DNA of 64,000 nucleotides from Streptomyces sp. AP-93 (lineage in GTDB: Bacteria; Actinomycetota; Actinomycetes; Streptomycetales; Streptomycetaceae), in contig NZ_JALGBX010000021.1 in assembly GCF_022808175.1 (NCBI RefSeq), positions 1 to 64,000 of the forward strand, in the 5' to 3' direction. Under the pieces are notes generated by a model that had not been told where the DNA came from, searched no databases, and worked only from the letters and a program-made list of their open reading frames with translations. Below are positions 17,675-26,337 of the stretch, piece after piece (positions within the stretch are counted from its first letter, which is position 1; each line of letters opens with the position of its first letter). The translations under genes and the position numbers were made by a program.

Positions 17675-18864
17675 GGAAGCGCGGGAGGTGGCTCCTGGGC
17701 TCGCTGGCCGTCGTGCTCGCCGTCACGGGCGGCGGGTACGCGGTCGTCGCCCAGGCCGGGACGGACGGCGGGAGTGGTGGGAGTCGTGGGAGCGGCGGGA
17801 GCGGCGGCGGCGGGAGCAGCGGTGGCTCGAAGCAGGGCCGCACGGACGGGCTGCCGGGGGCCACGTCGCCGGTCACGCGCGGAGACCTGAGCTCCGGGTT
17901 CAAGGTCGACGGGACGCTCGGCTTCGCGAAGGAACGCAAGCTCAACATGGTGGGTGCGGGCGGGGCGGGCTCCGGCTCCGCGACCCTGACCTGGGTGGCA
18001 CCCGCCGGATCCTCCGTCGTGCGCGACGGCAAGCTCTACGAGGTCAACGGCAAGCCGGTGCGCCTGATGTACGGCGCCACGCCCGTGTACCGGTCCCTGA
18101 AGTCCGGGGACAAGGGCGAGGACGTCAAACAGCTCAAGCAGAACCTCCAGGCCCTCGGCTTCGGCACCGGCCTGGACACCTCGGACGGCACCTTCACCGC
18201 CGGGACGGCCACCGCCGTCAAGCGCTGGCAGAAGTCCCACAAGGTGAAGGAGACGGGCGAGGTCGGCAAGGACGACATCGCCTTCGCCTCCGGACCCCAG
18301 CGGATCCAGAAGAACGACATGGCCGTCGGCGACGAGGCCGCCGCCGGCAAGCCCGTCATGACCCTGACCGGCACCGAGCGGATGGTCCGCGTGCAGCTGG
18401 ACGTGGCCAAGGCGGGCAAGGTCAAGACCGGCGACCCGGTGACCGTGAGCCTGCCCGGCGGGGGCAGCACCGCCAAGGGCAAGATCAGCTCGGTCGGCGC
18501 CACCGCCAACGGCGACGACCCGTCCTCGGGGGGAGGGGGTGGTGGCGGCGGCGGCGGTGGCGGTGGCGGGGACAAGAAGCCGAAGGTCGACGTCGAGATC
18601 GCCCTCGACAACCCCGCCGAGGCCACGGGCCCCGACCGGTCCCCGGTCTCGGTGAGCCTGACGGGCGAGGTCCGCAAGGCGGTGCTCTCCGTACCGGTCA
18701 ACTCGCTCCTCGCCCTCGCCGAAGGCGGCTTCGGAGTCCAGGTCGTCGAGGACGGCACGGTCCGCGAGGTCAGGGTCGAGCTCGGCATGTTCGGCCAGGG
18801 CCGGGTGGAGGTGAAGGGGGACGCCCTCAAGGAAGGCATGCTCGTGGGAGTCCCCGCGTCATGA
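17671..18864 (+). CDS. Membrane-fusion/adaptor protein with peptidoglycan-binding domain
   Basis: A 397-residue protein starting GTG, with one N-terminal transmembrane anchor (about 6-26). A Gly/Ser-rich linker leads to a biotinyl-lipoyl-like barrel region (TSPVTRGDLSSGFKVDGTLG), a PG-binding-1 domain (about 142-195, GDKGEDVKQLKQNLQALG) inserted in it, and a C-terminal barrel. A run of 14 glycines interrupts the second half. HlyD-like adaptors normally bridge two membranes; in this monoderm the inserted wall-binding domain would anchor the transporter to peptidoglycan. It is followed directly by the ABC genes (ATGA overlap). Confidence 0.82.
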   Translation: MRKRGRWLLGSLAVVLAVTGGGYAVVAQAGTDGGSGGSRGSGGSGGGGSSGGSKQGRTDGLPGATSPVTRGDLSSGFKVDGTLGFAKERKLNMVGAGGAGSGSATLTWVAPAGSSVVRDGKLYEVNGKPVRLMYGATPVYRSLKSGDKGEDVKQLKQNLQALGFGTGLDTSDGTFTAGTATAVKRWQKSHKVKETGEVGKDDIAFASGPQRIQKNDMAVGDEAAAGKPVMTLTGTERMVRVQLDVAKAGKVKTGDPVTVSLPGGGSTAKGKISSVGATANGDDPSSGGGGGGGGGGGGGGDKKPKVDVEIALDNPAEATGPDRSPVSVSLTGEVRKAVLSVPVNSLLALAEGGFGVQVVEDGTVREVRVELGMFGQGRVEVKGDALKEGMLVGVPAS

Positions 18865-19583
18865 ACGAACACGCCCACGCCGTCGTCGAACTGACCGGGG
18901 TCACCAAGGAGTACCCCGGCGGGGTCGCGGCCCTGCGCGGAGTCGACCTCACCGTCCTGAACGGCGAACTCCTCGCCATCGTAGGACCGTCGGGATCGGG
19001 GAAGTCCACGCTCCTGCACATCGTGGGGACGCTGGACCGGCCGACCGCCGGCCGCGTCGCCATCGCCGGGTACGACATCGCGAGCCTCTCCGACCGGTCC
19101 CTCTCCGCCCTGCGCTCCCGCCACGTCGGCTTCGTCTTCCAGTCCTTCCACCTGGTCCCCGGCATCAGCGCCCGGGCCAACGTCGCCGAGGGACTGCTGT
19201 ACTCCGGCCTGTCCCGCGCCGAACGCGGACGGCGGGCGGAACGCGCCCTGGAGCGCGTCGGCCTCGGCGACCGCATGGACCACCGGCCGCACGAACTGTC
19301 CGGCGGACAGAAGCAGCGCGTGGCGATCGCCCGCGCGGTGGCGGGCGAACCGGACCTGCTGCTCGCCGACGAGCCAACGGGCGCCCTGGACACGGCGTCC
19401 GGCGAGTCGGTGATGGAACTGCTGCACGAGCTCAACCAGGACGGGGCCACCATCGCCGTGATCACCCACGACAACGAGATCGCGGCGAGCCTGCCCCGGC
19501 AGGTCCGCATCCGCGACGGCGAGATCGTGGCGGACGTGTGGAACGTGGACACGGACACGGACGCGCTGGGGGTGGGTGCGTAG
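18861..19583 (+). CDS. MacB/LolD-type ABC transporter ATPase
   Basis: A 240-residue nucleotide-binding subunit: Walker A GPSGSGKST (42-50), Q-loop FVFQSFHLV, signature LSGGQKQR, Walker B LLLADEPTGALD and switch His in VITHDN. The LolD/MacB type powers mechanotransmission rather than classical transport. Start ATG overlaps the adaptor stop; its TAG stop overlaps the permease GTG by one base. Confidence 0.93.
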   Translation: MNEHAHAVVELTGVTKEYPGGVAALRGVDLTVLNGELLAIVGPSGSGKSTLLHIVGTLDRPTAGRVAIAGYDIASLSDRSLSALRSRHVGFVFQSFHLVPGISARANVAEGLLYSGLSRAERGRRAERALERVGLGDRMDHRPHELSGGQKQRVAIARAVAGEPDLLLADEPTGALDTASGESVMELLHELNQDGATIAVITHDNEIAASLPRQVRIRDGEIVADVWNVDTDTDALGVGA

Positions 19584-20821
19584 TGGGTTCCGGTTCCCGT
19601 ACGAAGTCACGCGCTGCCGGCAAGAAGGCGCGCAAGCTGTCACCGCCCCGGCTGGGCCCCCGCGACGTGTTCCACGTCGGATCGGCGGGGCTGCGCTCGC
19701 GGCCCATGCGCGTCTTCCTGTCCGCGCTCGGGATCGCCATCGGCATCGCGACGATGATCGCGGTCGTCGGCATCTCCTCGTCGAGCCAGGCCAAGCTGCT
19801 CCAGGAACTCGACAAGCTCGGCACGAACATGATGGTCGCGACACCAGCCCCGTCGATGTTCTCCGGACAGGACACCAAGCTGCCGAAGGACGCCCCCGGC
19901 ATGATCGCCCGGATCGACGGGGTCGAATCGGTCGGCACGACGGGCGAGGTGATGGAGTCCGTCCGCCGCAGCGAGAACATCCCGAAGGAGGAGACGAACG
20001 GCATCGCCCTCAAGGCGGCGAAGGACGAGCTGCTCAAGACGCTGAGGGCCCGGATGCACAGCGGGAGCTGGCTCAACGACGCGACCGGCCGCTACCCGTC
20101 CGTGGTCCTCGGGCACGTCACCGCCGAGCGCCTGGGCATCACGGGGCCGGGCGGGCAGGTCTTCATCGGCGGGCAGTACTTCACCGTCATCGGCGTCCTG
20201 GAGCCCATCCCGCTGGCGCCGGAGATCGAACGCTCGGCGCTGATCGGCTGGGACGCCGCGCAGAGCCTCCTGGGCTTCGACGGCCATCCCACGTCCGTCT
20301 ACGAGCGCTCCGCCGACGACCGCGTCCGGGAGGTCCGGGACCTCATCGCCAAGACGGCCAACCCCGAGAGCCCGAGCACGGTCTCGGTCACGGACCCGTC
20401 GGCGGCCCTCCAGGCGAAGGCCGCCACCGAGGGCGCCTTCAGCACCCTCCTCCTCGGCCTGGGCGGCATCGCCCTGCTGGTGGGCGGGGTCGGGGTGGCC
20501 AACACCATGATCATCTCGGTCCTGGAACGCCGCCACGAGATCGGCCTGCGCCGCTCCCTGGGCGCCACCAAGGGCCAGATCCGCATCCAGTTCGTCACGG
20601 AGTCCCTGCTCCTGTCGGGCCTGGGCGGCCTGGCAGGCATCGCCCTGGGCGGCGCGGCCACGGCGGTGTACGCCCGAGCCGGCGACCTCCCCTGGGTGGT
20701 CCCCCTCTGGGCCGTCACAGGCGGCTTCGCAGCAACCCTGGCCATCGGCACGGTGGCGGGCCTCTACCCGGCGGTCCGCGCGGCGAAGCTGTCGCCGACG
20801 CTGGCGCTGCAGGCTGGGTAG
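19583..20821 (+). CDS. MacB-type ABC transporter permease (FtsX-like)
   Basis: A 412-residue permease with the MacB layout: transmembrane helix 1 (about 45-65), a 200-residue extracytoplasmic MacB_PCD domain, then three helices in the C-terminal FtsX domain containing GVGVANTMIISVLERRHEIGLRRSLGATKGQI. With the ATPase, adaptor and lipoprotein it completes an export or envelope-sensing machine. Substrate is unknown; lipoprotein, peptide or antibiotic are family precedents. It is the last gene of the operon. Confidence 0.92.
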   Translation: MGSGSRTKSRAAGKKARKLSPPRLGPRDVFHVGSAGLRSRPMRVFLSALGIAIGIATMIAVVGISSSSQAKLLQELDKLGTNMMVATPAPSMFSGQDTKLPKDAPGMIARIDGVESVGTTGEVMESVRRSENIPKEETNGIALKAAKDELLKTLRARMHSGSWLNDATGRYPSVVLGHVTAERLGITGPGGQVFIGGQYFTVIGVLEPIPLAPEIERSALIGWDAAQSLLGFDGHPTSVYERSADDRVREVRDLIAKTANPESPSTVSVTDPSAALQAKAATEGAFSTLLLGLGGIALLVGGVGVANTMIISVLERRHEIGLRRSLGATKGQIRIQFVTESLLLSGLGGLAGIALGGAATAVYARAGDLPWVVPLWAVTGGFAATLAIGTVAGLYPAVRAAKLSPTLALQAG

Positions 20822-21032
20822 GGGGTCCTGAGCTGCGGGTTTGACTGACACCCCGAGCGAGAGGGTGAAGGAAGGCCCTCGGGGTCGGTGGGCGCGACAG
20901 ATCGCTACGCAGTCTCGGCTTGGCGACCACCGGCCGTCCGTGGCTGATCCAGCGGGGTGACTGATCTGGAGAGGTGGCTGCGGCCGATTCCCTCGTAGGG
21001 TGAATCTCGTGCGTGAGAGAGAGGAGGCTGCG

Positions 21033-21131
21033 GTGGCTGAGACGGTACTGGCCGAGGTGATGGCCGAGCTGGCTGCGTTGGGGGACCCCAAAGCGCGTGC
21101 GGTGAACGAGAAGCACGGTGACGATCACGGT
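21033..21131 (+). pseudogene. DNA alkylation repair (AlkD-like) gene, 5' fragment only
   Basis: A GAGGAGG ribosome site precedes GTG 21033 and the reading frame AETVLAEVMAELAALGDP ... NEKHGDDHG, which matches the N-terminus of HEAT-repeat DNA-alkylation-repair proteins. The frame is cut after about 33 codons by the right end of the tnpB element (TTTGAATCC), whereas intact members have more than 200 residues. No remaining part is visible on the other side of the element, where the VOC gene ends at 22482, so the gene is both interrupted and deleted. Confidence 0.65.
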
Positions 21132-21260
21132 TTGAATCCTCCCCTCCCTGAAGGGAGGGGATTCCTCACCCTCCAGGGCTGATCGGGGATTTCCAGCTCA
21201 GGCAGCCACTTGGGACAGCGCCCCAGGTGGTCTTACACCCTCAGCACCAGCCGGGTTGAG
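21108..21260 (-). ncRNA. Predicted omega-RNA (right-end RNA) of TnpB
   Basis: TnpB proteins use an RNA made from the 3' end of their own gene and the element end. Here the tnpB 3' end, the hairpin 21141-21160 and the terminal TTCAA box are in place. The guide would start at about 21130 and read into the alkylation-repair fragment, CCGTGATCGTCACCGT. Boundaries are inferred, not observed. Confidence 0.45.
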
Positions 21261-22470
21261 ACCAGCCCGGACCAGCATCACACGGGCGGAGTTCTTATCC
21301 CTGGGGGATACAGCTCCGCACACGGTGCAGGTGTACGTTCGTTCTGAGAGAGGTAGCGCGTGCTTGGTTCTCGCTCCGCACTGCGCGCAGTCCATGGTGG
21401 TATGCGCGGGGTGTACCAGGTGCACGGCCCGCCCGTGCTTTCGGCCCATCTCGACCAGAGCCACCTTCGTCGCGGAGATCGCCGCGTCGGCCGCCTTGCG
21501 GGCCATGCTGGACTTGGCGAGGAACTTCGGCCGGAAGTCCTCCACCGCCAGGGCGTCGTGATCACGGACCACGCGCTTGCCCCACTTGCGGCCCGTGTCC
21601 TGCCGCTGCCGGGCCACTTTCTTGTGCAGCTTCGCCGCCAGCTTCTTCGCCCGCTGGTAGCCCTTCGACCCGGGCTTGCCCTTCGGCGGCTTACGGCGGG
21701 CCATCATCCGCTGATAGCGGGCGAGCCTGACGGCGGCCGTCTTGCCGTGCTCGGCATGCGGGAGATCGTGGTCGTCTGATGTGGTAGTCGCCGTCTCCTT
21801 CACACCCCAGTCGATCCCGATCACCGCGCCCGTCTCCGGGAGCGGCTGCACCTCGGCGGGAACGACGAAGGAGCAATACCAATGCCCGAGGCTGTCCTGA
21901 CAGACACGCACGCTGGACGGGTCGGCAGGAAGGTCCCGCGACCACACCACCGTCAGGGCGATTCCGCCCGCCAGGTGGAGCTTCCCGCCCTTGAGGCGGA
22001 AGCCGTTGCGGTTGTAGTTCATCGAGGGGCGCGTTTCGCGCTTCTTCTTCCACTTGGGCATCCCCGCCCGCTGCCGCATCGGCAGACGGTCCTTGATGTC
22101 CTTCTGCGCCTTCGCGCGGGACTTCCCGAAATCCCGGATCAACTGCTGCTGCGGAACGCTGGAGCCCTCACGGAGCCAGGTGTTCGTCTTGCGGGCCTCG
22201 GTCAGCATCTTGTCGAGCTGCCCCGGACCACACGTCCGCTTGTCCATACCCTCGGGTCGACGCTTGTTCCAAAGGTGCGTCTGCTTCGACTTCGCGCAGC
22301 ACTCGTTCCAGATCCACCGGCACCGGTCCCACTCCGCAAGGAGCAGGCCGAGAGCGGTGGACGACACACGCAGACGGAAGGTCCACCGGGCGTACCCGGA
22401 GTTCCCCGCGATCGGTGTCGTTGCCATCCCAACAACCTATCCCCGACTACTGACAACAGCCGAAGGGGCA
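21131..22470 (-). mobile_element. Lone-tnpB (IS200/IS605-type) element
   Basis: The unit holds only tnpB and no tnpA. The right end (left in window coordinates) shows the omega-RNA-like 3' end: a stem of CCCTCCC pairing at 21141-21160 followed on the minus strand by GGATTCAA. The left end lies somewhere in 22428-22475, but I cannot place it exactly. Without a transposase gene it must be moved in trans or be stationary. Confidence 0.7.
21198..22427 (-). CDS. tnpB: TnpB RNA-guided endonuclease
   Basis: A 409-residue protein with the RuvC-like catalytic triad in place: Asp206 (GIDWGVKET), Glu296 (LAVEDFRPK) and Asp377 (SPRDKNSARV). A zinc ribbon of Cys347, Cys350, Cys367 and Cys370 lies between the last two. 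The N-terminal OTF domain has the WNECCAKSKQTHLW segment. Length and order match active IS605-group TnpB proteins, which cut DNA next to a TAM using a right-end RNA. All active-site residues are kept, so the nuclease may be functional. No TnpA is adjacent. Confidence 0.92.
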   Translation of the reverse strand: MATTPIAGNSGYARWTFRLRVSSTALGLLLAEWDRCRWIWNECCAKSKQTHLWNKRRPEGMDKRTCGPGQLDKMLTEARKTNTWLREGSSVPQQQLIRDFGKSRAKAQKDIKDRLPMRQRAGMPKWKKKRETRPSMNYNRNGFRLKGGKLHLAGGIALTVVWSRDLPADPSSVRVCQDSLGHWYCSFVVPAEVQPLPETGAVIGIDWGVKETATTTSDDHDLPHAEHGKTAAVRLARYQRMMARRKPPKGKPGSKGYQRAKKLAAKLHKKVARQRQDTGRKWGKRVVRDHDALAVEDFRPKFLAKSSMARKAADAAISATKVALVEMGRKHGRAVHLVHPAHTTMDCAQCGARTKHALPLSERTYTCTVCGAVSPRDKNSARVMLVRAGLNPAGAEGVRPPGALSQVAA

Positions 22471-22481
22471 GGTCAGAAAGG

Positions 22482-23219
22482 TCAGCGAGGACTGAGGAGG
22501 CAGAACTCGTTGCCTTCCGGGTCGGCCAGTACCGTCCAGGAGATTGCGGACCGGTCGAAACCGGGGTCGGTGGCGCCCAGGGCGCGCAGTCGGGCTTCTT
22601 CCGCTTCCAGGTCGTCACCGGGGTAGGGGCAGACGTCGAGGTGGACGCGGTTCCACACGCTCTTGGTGTCGGGGGTGCGGACGAACTCCAGGTAGGGGCC
22701 GACGCCTTCGGCGGATCGCATGGTCGCCTGGTCGTCGGTGACCTCGTGCAGCGTCCAGTCCATCGCCTGATCCCAGAACCGGGCCATCCCCCGTGGGTCG
22801 GTGCAGTCGACCACTACCGCGGCGATCGGCCCGGTGTCCCGGTAGATCGGGCGGGGCTCCAGGACGCAGAACTCGTTGCCCTCCGGGTCGGCCATGACCG
22901 TCCAGGGGACGTCGCCCTGGCCCACGTCGGCGAGCGTCGCGCCGAGATCCTTCAGGCGCGCGACCAACTCCGCTTGGTGGGCGGTCGAGGTGGTGGCCAG
23001 ATCAAGGTGTACGCGGTTCTTGACCGTTTTGGGTTCCGGGCGGGCGACGAGGTCGATGCAGACCGCCACGGGGTCGGGGTAGGCGAAGCCCACGGGTTCG
23101 AGGTTGGTGACGCCGGGTCCCTCGCTGTCGACACCCCAACCGAGTGCCTCCGCCCAGAACCGGCCGAGCGCGGAGTCGTCTTGGGCCTTCATGTTGATCT
23201 GCACAAGTCTTGTTGGCAT
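22482..23219 (-). CDS. Two-domain VOC (glyoxalase-like) protein
   Basis: A 245-residue protein of two similar halves (1-120 and 125-245), each of the glyoxalase-like type with paired motifs: NRVHLDLA and NRVHLDVC, then WTVMADPEGNEFCVLEP and WTVLADPEGNEFCLLSP. VOC proteins bind a metal or hydrophobic ligand and include resistance proteins, isomerases and dioxygenases; I cannot choose between them. The gene ends just beyond the tnpB element, whose left end may have come within 50 bp of its stop. Its start is 117 bp from the divergent P450. Confidence 0.82.
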   Translation of the reverse strand: MPTRLVQINMKAQDDSALGRFWAEALGWGVDSEGPGVTNLEPVGFAYPDPVAVCIDLVARPEPKTVKNRVHLDLATTSTAHQAELVARLKDLGATLADVGQGDVPWTVMADPEGNEFCVLEPRPIYRDTGPIAAVVVDCTDPRGMARFWDQAMDWTLHEVTDDQATMRSAEGVGPYLEFVRTPDTKSVWNRVHLDVCPYPGDDLEAEEARLRALGATDPGFDRSAISWTVLADPEGNEFCLLSPR

Positions 23220-23335
23220 GCCGCAGATCTTAGAAGTTGCCGTCGCCCCCCATCGAACCCACGTCCGTTCCGCATCTTCCTCATGTCCAGTCCGTTGAAG
23301 CGGTGTCCTTGTCGGTTGCCGATTCCGGAGTTTCT

Positions 23336-24532
23336 GTGCCCGCTCCTTCCCCGTCCTCCCCGCCCCCCGACCTGCTGGCCGCCCGGGTCCGGGACCCGTA
23401 CCCCTACTTCGCCTGGCTGCGCCGGCATGCGCCCGTCCGTGCGGAGCGCCGGGACGGGCGTCCCACCGTGTGGCAGATCTCCCGCCACGAGGACGTGCTG
23501 GCGCTGCTCACCGACGAGCGGCTGAGCAAGGACCCGGGTCGGGTGCCCGGCTATGTTGCGGGGCCGGCCGGGTTGAACCGGCACCTGGTCCATTCCGATC
23601 CGCCGGATCACACCCGGCTGCGGACCCTGGTGAACACGGCCTTCGCGCCCCGTCGCATCGCCCAGCTGGAACCTTTCATCACGGACACCGCGCACCTGCT
23701 GCTGGACCGGGTCGAGGGCCATGCGCATGTGGACGTGATCGGGGACTTCGCCGCGCCCCTGACGTTCCGGATGATCTGCGCGATCCTCGGGGTCCCCGGG
23801 GAACTGGACAACGCAAGGACCCGGGACACCCTGATGGCCACCATCGCTCCCGCTCCGGGAGTGGATCAGGCCCGGGTGGACGACGCGCTGCACGCGCTGC
23901 TCGACCGGCTCGTCGCCACGAAACGTACGGGGGGCGAGCAGAGCGGAGTGGACCTGCTGGGCGCTCTCGTACGGGCCGGCGACGAAAGCGGCGCGATGAG
24001 CGAGGAGGAGCTGCGGTCCACCGCGTACCTCCTGCTGCTGGTCGGACACGACACCACCATGAACCTCATCGGCAACGGCACGCTCGCCCTGCTCCGCAAC
24101 CCCGCCGAGGCGGCCCGGCTCGCCGCACCGGGGCTCGTCACCACGGCCGTCGAAGAGCTCCTGCGCTACGACTCCCCGGTGCGCGACGCGACCTTCCGCT
24201 GCGCAGCAGAATCGATCACCCTCCACGGGCAGGTGATCGACGAGGGGGACATCGTCAGCCTCCTGATCGGATCGGCGAACCGGGACGGCCTCCGGTTCCC
24301 CGAGCCGGACCGGCTCGATCTGGGGCGGACGCCCAATGACCATCTCGCCTTCGGCTACGGGCCGCACTTCTGCATCGGTGCCGCTCTGGCCCGCCTCGAG
24401 GGTGCCGTCGCGTTTCCCCTGCTCCTCCGGCGGCTGGGCAGCGTCGCGCTGGCCAAGCCCACCGAAGAACTCCCCTGGCGGCCGGCCCGGGTCATGCGCG
24501 GCCTGGCCGCACTCCCCGTCGTACGAAACTGA
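23336..24532 (+). CDS. Cytochrome P450
   Basis: A 398-residue bacterial class I P450 with all signatures: I-helix VGHDTT (236-241), K-helix EELLR (273-277) and the heme loop FGYGPHFCIGAALAR with proximal Cys346. GHDTT has Asp where GHETT is commoner but is acceptable. GTG 23336 is used because GGAG lies 5 nt upstream and it gives the normal length. It resembles CYP107-type monooxygenases of macrolide and steroid modification. A crotonase follows on the same strand 47 bp later, so both may act on one substrate. No ferredoxin gene is adjacent. Confidence 0.92.
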   Translation: MPAPSPSSPPPDLLAARVRDPYPYFAWLRRHAPVRAERRDGRPTVWQISRHEDVLALLTDERLSKDPGRVPGYVAGPAGLNRHLVHSDPPDHTRLRTLVNTAFAPRRIAQLEPFITDTAHLLLDRVEGHAHVDVIGDFAAPLTFRMICAILGVPGELDNARTRDTLMATIAPAPGVDQARVDDALHALLDRLVATKRTGGEQSGVDLLGALVRAGDESGAMSEEELRSTAYLLLLVGHDTTMNLIGNGTLALLRNPAEAARLAAPGLVTTAVEELLRYDSPVRDATFRCAAESITLHGQVIDEGDIVSLLIGSANRDGLRFPEPDRLDLGRTPNDHLAFGYGPHFCIGAALARLEGAVAFPLLLRRLGSVALAKPTEELPWRPARVMRGLAALPVVRN

Positions 24533-24579
24533 CCATCCGGAACCGGCCTCCCCACCCAGGAGCACAGGAGTGCAGCCGC

Positions 24580-25374
24580 ATGCCCCACATTCCCGATCCC
24601 GTCGTCCTGGCCGAACCCGCCCCGGGCGTTCTGCTCATCACCCTCAACAGGCCCCGCGTCCGCAACGCCGTGGACCGGCCCCTCGCCGAGGCCCTGGACG
24701 CGGCCCTCACCCGGCTGGAGGACGATGCGTCGCTGGCCGTCGGCATCCTCACCGGTGCGGAGGGCCACTTCTGCTCGGGCATGGACCTCAAGGCCTTCCC
24801 CACCGAAGGCGTCCCCGTCGTCGCCGGGCGCGGGCTGGCGGGGCTGACCCGTGCCCGGCTGCGCAAGCCGCTCATCGCCGCCGTCGAGGGTGCGGCCGTC
24901 GCCGGGGGCTTCGAACTGGCCCTCGCCTGCGACCTCATCACCGCGGCCGACACCGCGTTCTTCGCCCTGCCCGAGGTGGCCCGCGGACTCATCGCCGCCG
25001 AAGGCGGAGCGATCCGCCTGCCCGGCCGGCTCCCGTACCACGTGGCCATGGAGATGCTCCTGACGGCCGCTCCCCTGTCCGCCGCCGACGCCGCCCGTTA
25101 CGGGCTGGTCAACCGCCTCACCCCCGAGGGCCGGGCCCTCGAAGCGGCCCTCGCGCTGAGCGCCCGCATCCAGGCCCACTCCCCCGACGCCGTCCACCTC
25201 ACGAAGCAGATCGTCCAGAACACCCGCGGCCTGGACGACCACGCCGCCTACTCGGTCCAGGACCCGCTCAGCACGCCCGTGTTCGCCACCACCGCCGCCA
25301 CGGAGGGCGCCCGGGCCTTCACCCAGAAACGCTCCCCCGCCTGGGACGGGCCTCCGGCGTCCCGCCGCCTCTGA
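24580..25374 (+). CDS. Enoyl-CoA hydratase/isomerase (crotonase) family protein
   Basis: A 264-residue crotonase with the NRPRVRNAV start, oxyanion-hole segments GHFCSGMDLKAF and EGAAVAGGFELALACDL, and the usual trimerisation tail. It has the expected lengths and spacing for acyl-CoA hydratases or isomerases; precise reaction unknown. Its 47-bp distance from the P450 suggests co-transcription. The catalytic-Glu region reads PEVARGLIAAEGGAIRLPG, as in several fatty-acid and polyketide-linked hydratases. Confidence 0.88.
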   Translation: MPHIPDPVVLAEPAPGVLLITLNRPRVRNAVDRPLAEALDAALTRLEDDASLAVGILTGAEGHFCSGMDLKAFPTEGVPVVAGRGLAGLTRARLRKPLIAAVEGAAVAGGFELALACDLITAADTAFFALPEVARGLIAAEGGAIRLPGRLPYHVAMEMLLTAAPLSAADAARYGLVNRLTPEGRALEAALALSARIQAHSPDAVHLTKQIVQNTRGLDDHAAYSVQDPLSTPVFATTAATEGARAFTQKRSPAWDGPPASRRL

Positions 25375-25468
25375 TCCCCCGGGCCGGCCCAACGCCCCGG
25401 TCCCCGCCCGGCCCTCGCCCCCATCAAACCCCTCCCGCCCCGCGCACCCCCCGTCGTACGCTGGTCTG

Positions 25469-25909
25469 ATGCGAACTCCACGGCAGGCAGCAAGAATCGT
25501 CGTCCTCAACCCCGCCGGATCCGTGTTCCTGTTCCGCGAGAACAACGTGGAAGTCGGCGTCCACTGGCTGCCGCCCGGCGGTGGCATCGATCCCGGGGAG
25601 ACGCCCGAGGAGTGCGTGCGGCGGGAGTTGCGGGAAGAGACGGGCTGGACGGACCTGGAGCCGGAGCGGCTGCTCTGCACCTGGGAGCACGACTTCACCC
25701 ACCAGGGCATCCCCGTACGCCAGCACGAGCACATCTACGTGACCTCCGGCCCGCACCGCGATCCGGTACCGGAGTACCCCGAGGCCCACTGGCGGTGGCT
25801 GTCCCCGCGGAACCTCGCCACCCTCGGCGAACCCCTGTGGCCGCCGCGCCTCGCCGAGCTGCTCGATGAAGTCCCCTCCGAGCCGGTGCACTTGGGGCTC
25901 ATCGCCTGA
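25469..25909 (+). CDS. Nudix hydrolase
   Basis: A 146-residue protein with a complete Nudix box running from Gly38 (GGIDPGETPEECV) to Gly59 (RRELREETGW), including the REUxEE metal-binding glutamates. It cleaves a nucleoside diphosphate linked to X in the cytosol. Early residues ARIVVLNPAGSVFLFRE and the histidine-rich middle HDFTHQGIPVRQHEH match the housecleaning type. It converges on the gene at 25912. Confidence 0.88.
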   Translation: MRTPRQAARIVVLNPAGSVFLFRENNVEVGVHWLPPGGGIDPGETPEECVRRELREETGWTDLEPERLLCTWEHDFTHQGIPVRQHEHIYVTSGPHRDPVPEYPEAHWRWLSPRNLATLGEPLWPPRLAELLDEVPSEPVHLGLIA

Positions 25910-25911
25910 GC

Positions 25912-26337
25912 TCAGCGCGGCATCCGCCGGGACAGCTCCCGGGCGAACGCGCGCAGCGCGGACTCCGCCAAGGACTCGCAGGAGCCCGGGAGCGGGACCT
26001 GGACGTCCCGGGCCCCCTCCGGTGAACCAGCAGGAGGCCGCGGCCAGTTCACCCGCACCCCCGCCCGTTCCGCCAGCACCAGCACGGTGGCCACGAAGCC
26101 CTCGGAGAGGGCGCGGATCACGGTGTGGCCGGTGAGTCCGTAGCGGGCGACGAGGGCTTCGGCGAAGGAGCCGAGGGCGGCCGGGTCGATCTGGCACTCG
26201 TCGTTCTCCATCGGGCCGATACCCGACGGGACGCCGAGTTCCGCCTCAAAGAGGGCCACTTGGCAGTGGAAGAGGCGGGCGGCGCCGTTCGAGGGATTCC
26301 AGAGCGTTTCGTCGCCGAGGTCGTAGTACTGACTCAC
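25912..26337 (-). CDS. Hypothetical protein coupled to the trypsin-like protease
   Basis: A 141-residue soluble protein (SQYYDLGDETLWNPSNG ... REFL-type helical tail) begins GTG 26337 and overlaps the protease stop as GTGA. It has no signal peptide or membrane segment. The middle FAEALVARYGLTGHTVIRALSEGFVATVLVLAERAG is helical. I do not recognise a family. Coupled translation suggests a role with the protease, for instance as inhibitor or partner, but export would be required. Confidence 0.6.
   Translation of the reverse strand: MSQYYDLGDETLWNPSNGAARLFHCQVALFEAELGVPSGIGPMENDECQIDPAALGSFAEALVARYGLTGHTVIRALSEGFVATVLVLAERAGVRVNWPRPPAGSPEGARDVQVPLPGSCESLAESALRAFARELSRRMPR

Noticed and set aside
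20851..20884. Possible terminator after the MacB permease
   Set aside because: Only a 7-bp stem with a 20-nt loop; too weak to list as a terminator.
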